The notes below the pieces were generated by a model, which did no database searches, was not told the origin of the DNA, and saw nothing but the letters and a program-made list of their open reading frames with translations. This document shows positions 10,740 through 18,673 of a DNA stretch of 56,944 nt, piece by piece. The stretch comes from Paludibacter sp. UBA5753 (GTDB lineage: Bacteria; Bacteroidota; Bacteroidia; Bacteroidales; Paludibacteraceae). The translations under genes and the position numbers were made by a program. Every line of letters begins with the position of its first letter. Within the stretch, counting starts at the first letter, position 1. The stretch lies in the NCBI GenBank assembly GCA_002427615.1, contig DIFH01000130.1:1-56944 (forward strand), in the 5' to 3' direction.

Positions 10740-11618
10740 GTAATAAATACTCAGCACTTCCAAAAAAGGATCAATAGTTATTAGCCACGGCAAGGATTGC
10801 CAAGAAAGGATTTTGATTATTTTTTTTGGCAGTTTGCCAGATAGAATGAATTTGACAATAAGTTTCTGCGCTCGTTTGGGTTTTTAAACATACCGCTTAC
10901 TTTTTGTTTTTCTATCGTGTATAGCCTCCCTTATTAGGTCTGCTAATTCAGACGACCACGTTTGTTTGGTATCCAACTCTGTTAGAAAGGTCAACTCTCT
11001 TAAAATATGAGCTAAACAAATCTGATGGTCTGCTACATTCATATTAAAATAAGAGCTGTGACGGTCAGTAACCAATATCGACTTTGACAATCTACTATTA
11101 AATTGATTGTCTATGGGTAATTTCCCACGTGATTTATCACTGTGAATGTATGTCGGCTTCGGTGTTTGCCAAGCCCACATCCAATGTAATTCTCCATTGA
11201 TATATGATCCATCTATCCGCCATTGGATTTTCCTGTTTTTTATTTCAAAAAATGCGTTGCAAGTAATTTCTTTGACTTCTCTGTCTAAGCTACAAGCGAG
11301 TCTTTTGATGGTGGAATGCTACTGTTATGACTGTCTTTTGGCGTTTCGTAAAAAGCCAATCGTTCTTTTAATACCGCATTCTCCTTTTCTAAAAATTCTA
11401 TTCTCCTATTTGCAACATCGAGCTGTTTAGTTAATTCATCAATCTTTCCATTGATGGATTTCAATACCAAACCTATGTCTAACCCCTGCTCTTTCACGCA
11501 TCGAAGATAATGAATATCAATGATATGAGCAAATTATTAGACACCTACTTTTAATCCTTTTTTCAACTAAATTCATAAAATATTCTGTATCATCAAATTA
11601 GGGGTGCTGAGTAGTTAC
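10740..11618 (-). mobile_element. IS66-type insertion sequence remnant
   Basis: Two inverted ends bracket the transposase fragments. The left reads GTAATAAATACTCAGCAC (from 10740) and the right, on the minus strand from 11618, GTAACTACTCAGCACCCC. IS66 elements typically begin GTAA and duplicate 8 bp of target; here the flanks AATTATAC and AATTAAGA match only partly. At about 0.88 kb it is roughly a third of a full IS66 element, so it is dead. Confidence 0.6.
10884..11497 (-). pseudogene. IS66 family transposase (TnpC), internally deleted
   Basis: Two fragments of one transposase. The N-terminal part (11285-11497) is the coiled-coil leader with leucine-zipper spacing and the signature NSSIPPSKD. 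It hits a stop and is followed in another frame by the catalytic-core segment (11180 to about 11240 and then 10884-11180): IDGSYINGELHWMWAWQ, SRGKLPID, LVTDRHSSYF, CLAHILRELTFL. The zinc-finger and linker region between them and the C-terminal core are missing, so the gene is not functional. Confidence 0.85.
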
Positions 11619-11656
11619 AATTAAGAAGTGTCTACAAAGTTAAATATTTTTAATGA

Positions 11657-12271
11657 TTATTTTATTAATTTCAGTCCACTGAGGGCTGAAGTATCGCCAG
11701 GGCGAATGGTTAGTGCATGATTGAAAAGCACTTTGGCATCGGCAGCTTTTCCGAGATTTAGTTTTGTCCAGGCCAACATAATCACCGAATCGTAATCGAG
11801 CGGATAAAGGTTAACCACTTTTTCGAAAAGTTTGTTGGCATTTACATAATCCTTGCGGTTATAATAAACTACCCCCAGCCAATAATTTGCTGTGGTGTTT
11901 TGTGGGTCTATTTTCAATATTTGGAGGTAATGTGCTTTTACTTTTTCCCAGCTCTCAATGGCGCTTAGAGGCTTAATTGCACCAAAACGTGCTTCGATGG
12001 CATAAGGTTTTAGTGCTACGGCTTTGTCGTAATACTTAATAGATTCGGTGTAATTTTTACCTAAATAAAGCAACCACCCCAAGCGGATATTGCTGAAATA
12101 ATCGTTGGCATCGTAAACGCTTTTTACTTCTTTAATAGCTGCTGTATAATTGGCATTTTTCTCGTATTCGTAGCTTTTCGAAAATGCAGTTTGACGCACA
12201 TTATTTTGTGCAAAAACTCCAGTTATTACTGATAGACAAAAGATTATAGTTATAAATTTCAGATTTTCCAT
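11657..12271 (-). CDS. Secreted tetratricopeptide-repeat protein
   Basis: A 204-aa protein with a signal peptide (residues 1-22, ending VFA-QN) and about four TPR helices pairs, for example GWLLYLGKNYTESIKYYDKAVALKP, NYWLGVVYYNRKDYVNANKLFEKV and ARTKLNLGKAADAKVLFNHALTI-like repeats. It should lie in the periplasm as a protein-interaction scaffold. Its start overlaps the end of the barrel gene by 13 nt, so it is translated with it. As last gene of the pqqD-like operon it is probably a partner of the outer-membrane barrel or the M23 enzyme. Exact role unknown. Confidence 0.8.
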   Translation of the reverse strand: MENLKFITIIFCLSVITGVFAQNNVRQTAFSKSYEYEKNANYTAAIKEVKSVYDANDYFSNIRLGWLLYLGKNYTESIKYYDKAVALKPYAIEARFGAIKPLSAIESWEKVKAHYLQILKIDPQNTTANYWLGVVYYNRKDYVNANKLFEKVVNLYPLDYDSVIMLAWTKLNLGKAADAKVLFNHALTIRPGDTSALSGLKLIK

Positions 12272-13428
12272 ATTAATCCTCCTGTAATTGAATGTTGTTT
12301 GTAAATGTATTGTGAATCAATAATTAATTTTTTATCAAACGTATAATTTGTAAATAATATAAGATGTTTACCTATATAATAAAATAAGGACGCGCCGGTT
12401 CGAAAAGTGGTATGATCCATCGAATTGTATAAATAAAGTGCGTTATTATCAACAAAATTATTCAAATTTCCTAGTGTTGCCGAGCCTTGCAACCAAAACC
12501 TACGAGCAATTAACGCGCCAATTGTTTGATTAAAAACCAAACGCGAAGAATCCGATTCGGTAATGTTGTATAGAGAACTTTTCAGGTAAATTTTACTTTT
12601 TACAGGTACTAAAAAACCAAATTGTAAACCCGTCTGCTTTGCATCGACATAGTCGTTCGTAAAGCGCGAATGACTTAGTGAAACATCGAAGCGATTAAAA
12701 CTATGCGTTAATTTCCCAAACCAAAGATTTCCCGGAATTTTCAGACTATCTGTATCAGTATTGAAGGTTGTTCCTACATAATGGTAAGCGGCCATAAAGC
12801 TTGTGCGGCTAAACAAGGAATAAACACCGGATATATAATACTCATTTTGAATAGTTTGATTGAAATAATCCGTTAATTGCGAGTAAGTTGAATAGGATTG
12901 ATACAAGTTGAAACGATAACCTAACTGTGAATTCAAACCAATTCGTTTGTAATGTGGGTTACTTCTCAAATCGCTTGTCAATGCATAATTTATGGCATAA
13001 TCCTTATTTATTTTGTAATTATACTCTACATCTACTGCATCAACAAGTCTTGACTTTTTTACTTTTAAAAATGCCTGATTTTCGGCATCTAATTTCGAGA
13101 TATGATAACGAGCCATTGCTTCGTCGTTGATATTCACTGCCGAATAATACAAATAAGTATGCGAAACGGGATCGTCGGCATCAAAATAAAGTGCATTTTG
13201 ATAATGCCTGATGGCTGCAAAATAATTCCCTTTTACAAAATAAGCATAACCCATACGTTGCTGCAAGTATTTAAAATCGATACTATCATTAGTAGCTTGT
13301 TTACCAAGTGTAATCAATTCGTTCCAGTTTCCGTTTAAATAATAGTTGTATGTAAGGCTATCAACCACTGTCGGATTCAGCCTTTGCTGCGAAAAAGCCG
13401 AAACTGCAAAAAACGGAAGTACAATCAA
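12259..13428 (-). CDS. TPR-plus-beta-barrel outer membrane protein (YaiO-like)
   Basis: A 389-aa protein with a hydrophobic leader ending SAFSQQ, a TPR pair at about 30-100 (YFVKGNYFAAIRHYQNALYFDADDP) and then alternating strands with aromatic ends up to the C-terminal GGLIWKI, as in an outer-membrane barrel. The layout recalls the YaiO family, though I cannot confirm this. The start is a problem: this frame opens only with TTG at 13428, while a better ATG at 13453 is one base out of frame because of a run of 11 T. One T fewer would give MYKSIIFFLIVLPFF, a full signal peptide. Frame may be switchable or the run miscounted. Confidence 0.75.
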   Translation of the reverse strand: MIVLPFFAVSAFSQQRLNPTVVDSLTYNYYLNGNWNELITLGKQATNDSIDFKYLQQRMGYAYFVKGNYFAAIRHYQNALYFDADDPVSHTYLYYSAVNINDEAMARYHISKLDAENQAFLKVKKSRLVDAVDVEYNYKINKDYAINYALTSDLRSNPHYKRIGLNSQLGYRFNLYQSYSTYSQLTDYFNQTIQNEYYISGVYSLFSRTSFMAAYHYVGTTFNTDTDSLKIPGNLWFGKLTHSFNRFDVSLSHSRFTNDYVDAKQTGLQFGFLVPVKSKIYLKSSLYNITESDSSRLVFNQTIGALIARRFWLQGSATLGNLNNFVDNNALYLYNSMDHTTFRTGASLFYYIGKHLILFTNYTFDKKLIIDSQYIYKQHSITGGLIWKI

Positions 13429-13437
13429 AAAAAAAAA

Positions 13438-15627
13438 TTATAGACTTATACATGTTGCTTTAATTGATGTGTTTTTTGATTTATATTCAAATTTGCTTAT
13501 TCCTTTCGAAGTGATGGTAATATTGCTTTCGCTAACAACACTTCTCTTTTTAAAAATATTGAAATGCACACCGCTCACAAAACGAACCTCGCCACTATTA
13601 AGCGCATAATCCGAAAATTCAATTTTCGATAGGTATTCCACATTGATGAAACTTTTGAAAGGCGCCACAAAATCGTGTAACCATTTTAGCAAAACAGGCA
13701 TTTTAGTTACATTCAGTGGCATAAAATCGTGAATCTCAATTTGTTTATTTCCAAGATAAATTTTAAATGCCGATAAATAAAAATAATACAGCAATGAATT
13801 TTTATTTCCATAAAATGCCGTAAAATAAAACATGGAACCATCGTTAATGAAATAAGCTGTGGATTTAGTTTCGGCACAATAAAAATATTTTTGATTGTAT
13901 GCATCGGTGTAAGTATCCCAACGCTCCATTTTTTCGGTTGACCCACTCGTAGAATATTTCATATTTAAAACGCTATCGGGCAATATATTAAACGCATTAA
14001 TCATAAATTGATCCGAAGAAACAGGGGCTACAACATCGCCTTTTTGGGGTTTCTTGTATTGCATTAAAATACCGTTTTCGCCATTTGTTTTGTAAAAATA
14101 AGCAAACGGATAATCGATGGTTTTAGCGCCAATAATCGGATGTATCTGCATTTGAAAATGGATGTGTGGTTCAGGCGATCGACCCGAGTTACCACAGTGT
14201 GCCAGCAAATCGCCTTTGTGAATAAATGCTCCCTGCTGCACTTTAAAACTTCCTTTACGGAGATGCGAAATCTGACTGTACAATCCATTCAGGTGTCGGA
14301 TAACAATACTGTTTCCCCAATTATTGACTGTATTTACCTGTCCGGGAATGTTATCATCAATATTATCCGAAATTAGTTCGACAAAACCATCGGCGGGAGC
14401 AAAAACAGGTTTGTTGTAACAATAATAATCAGTCAATTGGAAACCATTGTTTCGAAAAGTGCGACCCTCGTTGTCGGTAATCATAAAATCGAACGCATGT
14501 CGCCATTCGCCTTTATGCGTATATTCGCCATCATGTGCCTGCGTTACAGTCCATTCGCCTATAAAAGGCAGATTTACAGCAAAATAATACAAGCCTGACA
14601 AACGTTCTACATTATTTTGATAGGTGTAAAGATTTTTTTCAGGAGAATTCAATTGCAAAGGCGTAAGCACCAACTTTTCGGCTTTTGTACGCATTTGTAA
14701 GAAATATATAAAAAGTATGGTAACAAACGAAAATGGTAACGAAAACACCGGTAACTGAATAAATCCCAGCAATTTATAGAAAAACAACAAAACCAACGAA
14801 GTAAGTGGAATGAGCAAAATCGTCCACAAATATGATTGACGCGATGGAATTATAAAAAAACCACCAACAGCAAAAGCCACCATCATATAATTAGCGCCAA
14901 TATTGTAATAATTGATACTTGCAGCCTCCGAACCGGTAAATTGTGCAAAAAAATAGGCCGACAAAAACCCGATAATAGAAAGCGAAAACATGATACGTGA
15001 ACTAATCAGCAATGCAATGGCTATGAAAATTCCTGCTATCAGATTACTTTGAAAAAAAATGGAACTCAACGAACGCAGGTATGTATCGACAAGCTGATGA
15101 ATCTGAAGCGAATCAATGGTTTTGAAAAGTTCAAGCAGTTCATTTCCACCAACCGCATACAACTCGTTGATCCAGAATATACTGCGCTGTGTAAGCCCTA
15201 AGTTCTCGAAATGTGACGATGGCAGTACTACAAACCAGAATGTGATAACAAACGGAATACTCAAAAAAGGTAATTTGTATTTGTAAAACCAACCGCCCAA
15301 GCTTACCGATAGCAAAAGTGTTAGCAATGAAGCCAATGCTAACAAACTAAAAAACACCACACTTGGGTCGAAAAAAGTACCCATCCCCAACCCTACCAGC
15401 AGCGCATTGAAACTGTAGTAACCACTTTGAAGAGTTGGTTGATGTAAATTCATTTTTTTACCAACAAAAAGTACAAAAACTACTGCCAGCAATCCACTCA
15501 CGCCCGACCAGAAATTGAGAAAACTGACCAGCAACAAGGTGCCGGCCAGTATTTTATTATCCAAAAAGAAAATAATGGAATAACTGTTGAGAATTCCATT
15601 AAATAAATCTTTTATTGATTGCTTCAT
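13438..15627 (-). CDS. Urea-transporter-like membrane domain fused to M23 peptidase domain
   Basis: A 729-aa fusion. Residues 1-310 form about ten membrane helices with two pseudo-repeats like the urea transporter (UT) family: SGYYSFNALLVGLGMG in the first half and YNIGANYMMVAFAVGGFFIIPS in the second. Residues about 350-530 form a LytM/M23 metallopeptidase-like domain with HAFDF (H377, D380), SQISHLRKGS (H455), LAHCGNSGRS (H477) and PHIHF (H488, H490). A C-terminal region of about 200 residues has no family I recognise. The peptidase part probably faces the periplasm. Substrate of the permease half is not shown by the sequence. Confidence 0.8.
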   Translation of the reverse strand: MKQSIKDLFNGILNSYSIIFFLDNKILAGTLLLVSFLNFWSGVSGLLAVVFVLFVGKKMNLHQPTLQSGYYSFNALLVGLGMGTFFDPSVVFFSLLALASLLTLLLSVSLGGWFYKYKLPFLSIPFVITFWFVVLPSSHFENLGLTQRSIFWINELYAVGGNELLELFKTIDSLQIHQLVDTYLRSLSSIFFQSNLIAGIFIAIALLISSRIMFSLSIIGFLSAYFFAQFTGSEAASINYYNIGANYMMVAFAVGGFFIIPSRQSYLWTILLIPLTSLVLLFFYKLLGFIQLPVFSLPFSFVTILFIYFLQMRTKAEKLVLTPLQLNSPEKNLYTYQNNVERLSGLYYFAVNLPFIGEWTVTQAHDGEYTHKGEWRHAFDFMITDNEGRTFRNNGFQLTDYYCYNKPVFAPADGFVELISDNIDDNIPGQVNTVNNWGNSIVIRHLNGLYSQISHLRKGSFKVQQGAFIHKGDLLAHCGNSGRSPEPHIHFQMQIHPIIGAKTIDYPFAYFYKTNGENGILMQYKKPQKGDVVAPVSSDQFMINAFNILPDSVLNMKYSTSGSTEKMERWDTYTDAYNQKYFYCAETKSTAYFINDGSMFYFTAFYGNKNSLLYYFYLSAFKIYLGNKQIEIHDFMPLNVTKMPVLLKWLHDFVAPFKSFINVEYLSKIEFSDYALNSGEVRFVSGVHFNIFKKRSVVSESNITITSKGISKFEYKSKNTSIKATCISL

Positions 15628-15683
15628 TCGCTAAAATAGTTTTTTTATGTTTTAGTGAGGACGCGGCTTAAAGTTGCACTCTC

Positions 15684-15715
15684 ACTTCAAAATCTTTAAA
15701 CTTCAAAATCTTCAA
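15684..15715. repeat. Two-unit 16-nt direct repeat
   Basis: ACTTCAAAATCTTTAA is followed at once by ACTTCAAAATCTTCAA. The second unit includes the stop codon of the decarboxylase gene, so the repeat straddles the gene end. Confidence 0.7.
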
Positions 15716-17058
15716 ACCAGATGTTCCGGTATTTGTTCTAATTCCTCGATATATTTTAAATCTTCGCCTTTGCGAATAACATGCGTATTATTCTCAGTAT
15801 CAATCAAAACAATTGCCGGACGGTAGGTGATAAATTGCATCCACTGTGTCATATTGTATGCACCCACCTTGTGCACCACCACCTGATCGCCTTTTTGCAG
15901 CATGGGCATGGTAATACTTTCGCGCACCACATCAATATTCATACACAAAGGCCCAAACATCACCATTTCTTCGGTTTGGTCGCCAAGTTTTTGTGCCGGA
16001 CTTATTTTATGATCGTACCAAAGCGAAGTAAATAAAGAATTTAAACCAAAATCCATAATGGTTGCACGTCGTCCGTCAGATAAGCGTTTGGTAGCTAATA
16101 CTGAGCCCAATAAATAACCCGCATCGTCAATCAAAGCACGTCCACTTTCGAGAATCAGGGTTGGCAATTCGTCCTGTTTAAAACCGTATCCGAGAATCAC
16201 ATCGGTAATAGCATCGGCAAATTGATCGATAGAAGGAACAGTGTCAGTTCCGGGAAGATATGCGCCTTTAAGCGTATTGGTAGAAGGAAAACCACCACCA
16301 AGGTCGATATATTGAACCATTTTACCAAAACGTTCTTTTACGCCCCAAGCCAATTCGCACAGGTTACGTGCAGCAATAGCATAAGCCGTAGGCGACAACA
16401 TAAAAGTTCCGATATGGCAATGAATACCAACAAGATCGAGTTTATCTGAGTTTGCAATACGTGTTAGGGCATTCCAGGCTTGTCCGTTTTCGAAATTAAA
16501 ACCAAAGCGGTCCCATTTTGGGTAAATGCCCGTATCCATATTTACGCGGATGGCCACACGCGGTTTTAAATCGTGCTCTTCGCTCAGGCGAATAAGAGAA
16601 TACAATTCGTCGTAATGATCGATGTGTATCATCGAATTGTTTTGAGCAGCACGGATTAAATCTTGATCCGTTTTGTCAGGACCATTGAAAATAATTTTGT
16701 TACCCTGCATTCTATTACCAAGCGCTTTCTCGTACTCAAATCCCGAAACCACCTCTGCCCACGAACCTTCCTGATGGAAAATACGGCAAACAGCGTTCAT
16801 ATAATTGGTTTTGTACGACCATGCAAATTGCACTTTCGGGTAGCGTGTTTTGAAAATTCGCACTGCATTTTGATAATTACGTCGAATTTGTTTTTCCGAA
16901 ATCACAAACAGTGGCGAGCCATATTCGCTCAACATTCCTTTTACCGAAACACTTTCGATGTGTGTTACGGGTTCGTTTACAGACTGGGTACCAAATTTAT
17001 TCATTAATCCGGCATTCATTTTAATAATGAATGGCCTTTCATATCTTATTTTTTCCAT
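15712..17058 (-). CDS. Fold-III PLP-dependent decarboxylase, DapDC/ornithine-decarboxylase-like
   Basis: A 448-aa alanine-racemase-fold enzyme of the lysA/speC group, which decarboxylates amino acids through PLP. K83 in FAWSYKTNYMNAV is the Schiff-base lysine; HCHIGTF, IDLGGGFPS and ESGRAL are the cofactor-binding motifs, and CMNIDVV holds the place of the catalytic CESxD segment. The usual EPGR is ESGR and CES is CMN, so substrate may differ from diaminopimelate. Its place between an ATP-grasp ligase and an envelope protein argues for a dedicated pathway rather than lysine synthesis. The N-terminal 30 residues are an extra stretch. Confidence 0.85.
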   Translation of the reverse strand: MEKIRYERPFIIKMNAGLMNKFGTQSVNEPVTHIESVSVKGMLSEYGSPLFVISEKQIRRNYQNAVRIFKTRYPKVQFAWSYKTNYMNAVCRIFHQEGSWAEVVSGFEYEKALGNRMQGNKIIFNGPDKTDQDLIRAAQNNSMIHIDHYDELYSLIRLSEEHDLKPRVAIRVNMDTGIYPKWDRFGFNFENGQAWNALTRIANSDKLDLVGIHCHIGTFMLSPTAYAIAARNLCELAWGVKERFGKMVQYIDLGGGFPSTNTLKGAYLPGTDTVPSIDQFADAITDVILGYGFKQDELPTLILESGRALIDDAGYLLGSVLATKRLSDGRRATIMDFGLNSLFTSLWYDHKISPAQKLGDQTEEMVMFGPLCMNIDVVRESITMPMLQKGDQVVVHKVGAYNMTQWMQFITYRPAIVLIDTENNTHVIRKGEDLKYIEELEQIPEHLV

Positions 17059-17062
17059 AAAA

Positions 17063-17173
17063 CCCCCTTTAATCCCCCGAAGGGGGAATTTTAGTTAGTA
17101 TTGTATAATTTAAATCTAAATTGAATTTTTTAAATATTATGTCTTTAAGTCCCCCTTCGGGCGATTTAGGGGC
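17063..17173. repeat. Inverted doublet of C-rich palindromic repeat
   Basis: Two copies in opposite orientation fill the gap between the ATP-grasp and decarboxylase genes. The first contains TCCCCCGAAGGGGGA (17073-17087), the second TCCCCCTTCGGGCGATTTA. In RNA the two could pair with each other or form separate hairpins, which may affect expression of the downstream genes in the operon. Confidence 0.75.
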
Positions 17174-17175
17174 AT

Positions 17176-18219
17176 TTACAGTTCCCCATTCCCCGAAATC
17201 TTCTGAAACTCATGGATATCGGTAATCAAATCCCAGGCATAGCGCACAAATATCTTCCCTACTTCATATTCCGTAAAAGGCTCCACTTTTTGCCCTAAAG
17301 CCATTTTCACCAAACTGGCTGGTTGATTCTGTCCGGCCGCTGCCGTAAGGTAAATCCAAGCCGGAAAACGCGGATTCACTTCCATGATATACGGTTTACC
17401 ATCGTTGCTTAGCATCACTTCGAGTTCGCAACCGCCACGCCATTTCGTGACTTTAATAAACTTTCGAGCCAATTCGATGTAAGTTTCGTCGTCTAAGGTA
17501 ATACCTGCCCACGCTTTACCTTTGTCGGTAATGTACAATTTGCGCATTGGTATCACGCTGATTGCATTTCCATCGCCATCACCCAAAGCAGCAATATTTA
17601 TTTCAGTTCCTTTTATAAACTCCTGTACAATAATTGGTAAGCCCCATTTCGACAAAATTTTATAATAGGCCTTTTCGGCTTGTTCCATGGTGTTTACAAT
17701 TATTGCATCGTAAAATTTCCCTTTAACCACTAATGGAAAATCAAAATCCTCTTCGATTTTTGCCAGTTCGCGGAACTCGTGAATAATTTTATCCTCTGGC
17801 ACATCAAAACCGTGTTTTTTGCCAAAGTCTAATAATTTCATTTTATCGCGTGCTTCGAACTGATCCAAATCGGGCATAAAAGTAGCAATACCCATTTTTT
17901 TTAACGTATCGCGCAGTTTAATAAAATTAAAAAGTTCGGCATCGAAGTTTGGAATTATCAGTTCCAGATTTTCCATTTCGTGAATGTATTGCAAACGTCC
18001 GAGAAGTGCATCGGTACCCGCTGTAGGATAAGGAATCTGGTAAGTTTTATCCACCAAATCGTGCATATAAAGTCCCGGTTCCAACGATTCGTAGGACAAA
18101 CCAATAATGCGTACATCAAAATCTTTACATTCGCGAATGGCTCGAATAACAGCTACGCCCGGTCCCGGACTGTCGATAGCATTCAGAGCAGTTACTGCTA
18201 TTACTATTTTATGTTTCAT
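17176..18219 (-). CDS. ATP-grasp ligase
   Basis: A 347-aa protein with the ATP-grasp fold, which activates a carboxylate as acyl phosphate and joins it to an amine. Residues 1-115 form the Rossmann-like N-domain. VVKGKF (K166, K168) and IVQEFIKGTEINIAA (E200) bind ATP. ELEV (E265, E267) and YIMEVNPRFP (E280, N282) bind Mg. It is related to carbamoyl-phosphate-synthase large-subunit domains and to stand-alone peptide ligases, but no specific family is clear to me. It follows the pqqD-like gene by 37 nt, which suggests that the PqqD-like protein brings it a peptide substrate. Confidence 0.85.
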   Translation of the reverse strand: MKHKIVIAVTALNAIDSPGPGVAVIRAIRECKDFDVRIIGLSYESLEPGLYMHDLVDKTYQIPYPTAGTDALLGRLQYIHEMENLELIIPNFDAELFNFIKLRDTLKKMGIATFMPDLDQFEARDKMKLLDFGKKHGFDVPEDKIIHEFRELAKIEEDFDFPLVVKGKFYDAIIVNTMEQAEKAYYKILSKWGLPIIVQEFIKGTEINIAALGDGDGNAISVIPMRKLYITDKGKAWAGITLDDETYIELARKFIKVTKWRGGCELEVMLSNDGKPYIMEVNPRFPAWIYLTAAAGQNQPASLVKMALGQKVEPFTEYEVGKIFVRYAWDLITDIHEFQKISGNGEL

Positions 18220-18256
18220 AATTTGCCCCCTAACTCCCTAAAGGATGTATTAATTG

Positions 18257-18496
18257 TTATTCCAAAATACTGTTTCCTTTTAATTGCAATGTAAATTCTT
18301 CCAAATCACGTTCGAAAAGGGCTTTATCCACATCGTATTTTTCACAAATTGTATCTACCACTTCGGAAGTCGGAATATCTTTTTTCATCAATAAAATTAT
18401 TTCAGCACCAATTGCATTGGTCGAAAACGAATCGCCTGTCGTAGGGTTAAAAAGAAAGCCTTCGTCGCTTGTAGCGATATTTTTACGAACTCTCAT
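18257..18496 (-). CDS. PqqD-like peptide-binding protein (RRE fold)
   Basis: A 79-aa protein with the PqqD pattern: an N-terminal strand pair (FLFNPTTGDSFSTNAIGAEIILLM) and a helix-turn-helix-like body with EVVDTICEKYDVDKALFERDLEEF. PqqD and RiPP recognition elements bind leader peptides and present them to a modifying enzyme. It is the first gene of a six-gene unit and directly precedes an ATP-grasp ligase. No pqqA-like or other precursor peptide is visible in the gaps of this unit, so the partner may be encoded elsewhere or be a non-peptide substrate carrier. Confidence 0.85.
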   Translation of the reverse strand: MRVRKNIATSDEGFLFNPTTGDSFSTNAIGAEIILLMKKDIPTSEVVDTICEKYDVDKALFERDLEEFTLQLKGNSILE

Positions 18497-18522
18497 ATTT
18501 TTTTGATTTTAAAATTATGTTT

Positions 18523-18589
18523 CAAAACTACTTTTCTTTTTCGTTTCAATAAAACAATTTCAGTAAATTGCCTTTTTTTATAAGTGAAA
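18523..18589 (-). promoter_or_regulatory. pqqD-like operon promoter with 21-nt direct-repeat operator
   Basis: On the minus strand a perfect -7 box TAGTTTTG (18523-18530) lies 27 nt before the pqqD-like start. Thirty bases upstream is a direct repeat whose half-sites begin 21 nt apart (plus-strand AGTAAAT at 18562 and AGTGAAA at 18583). The same arrangement occurs before the DUF2202 gene and before the lipoprotein gene at 24714. I infer a binding site for the LytTR regulator encoded at 21544-22263. Confidence 0.6.
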
Positions 18590-18606
18590 TAGGTATTTAG
18601 TTATAT

Positions 18607-18657
18607 ATGTCTGTTTATCGAAATATTTCAGAAGTAATGTTTTCAATAAACAGACAT
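18607..18657. repeat. 12-bp perfect inverted repeat with 27-nt spacer
   Basis: ATGTCTGTTTAT (18607-18618) pairs with ATAAACAGACAT (18646-18657). It lies just after the DUF2202 stop codon and upstream of the pqqD-like promoter. It could be a 3-prime stem for the DUF2202 transcript or an operator. No U-run follows closely, so a classic terminator is unlikely. Confidence 0.6.
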
Positions 18658-18673
18658 GTAACTTATCAAAACT

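Noticed and set aside
18497..18673. Search for a RiPP precursor peptide next to the pqqD-like gene
   Set aside because: Only a four-codon frame is present in the gap, and the other gaps of the operon have no ATG-started frame of useful length.
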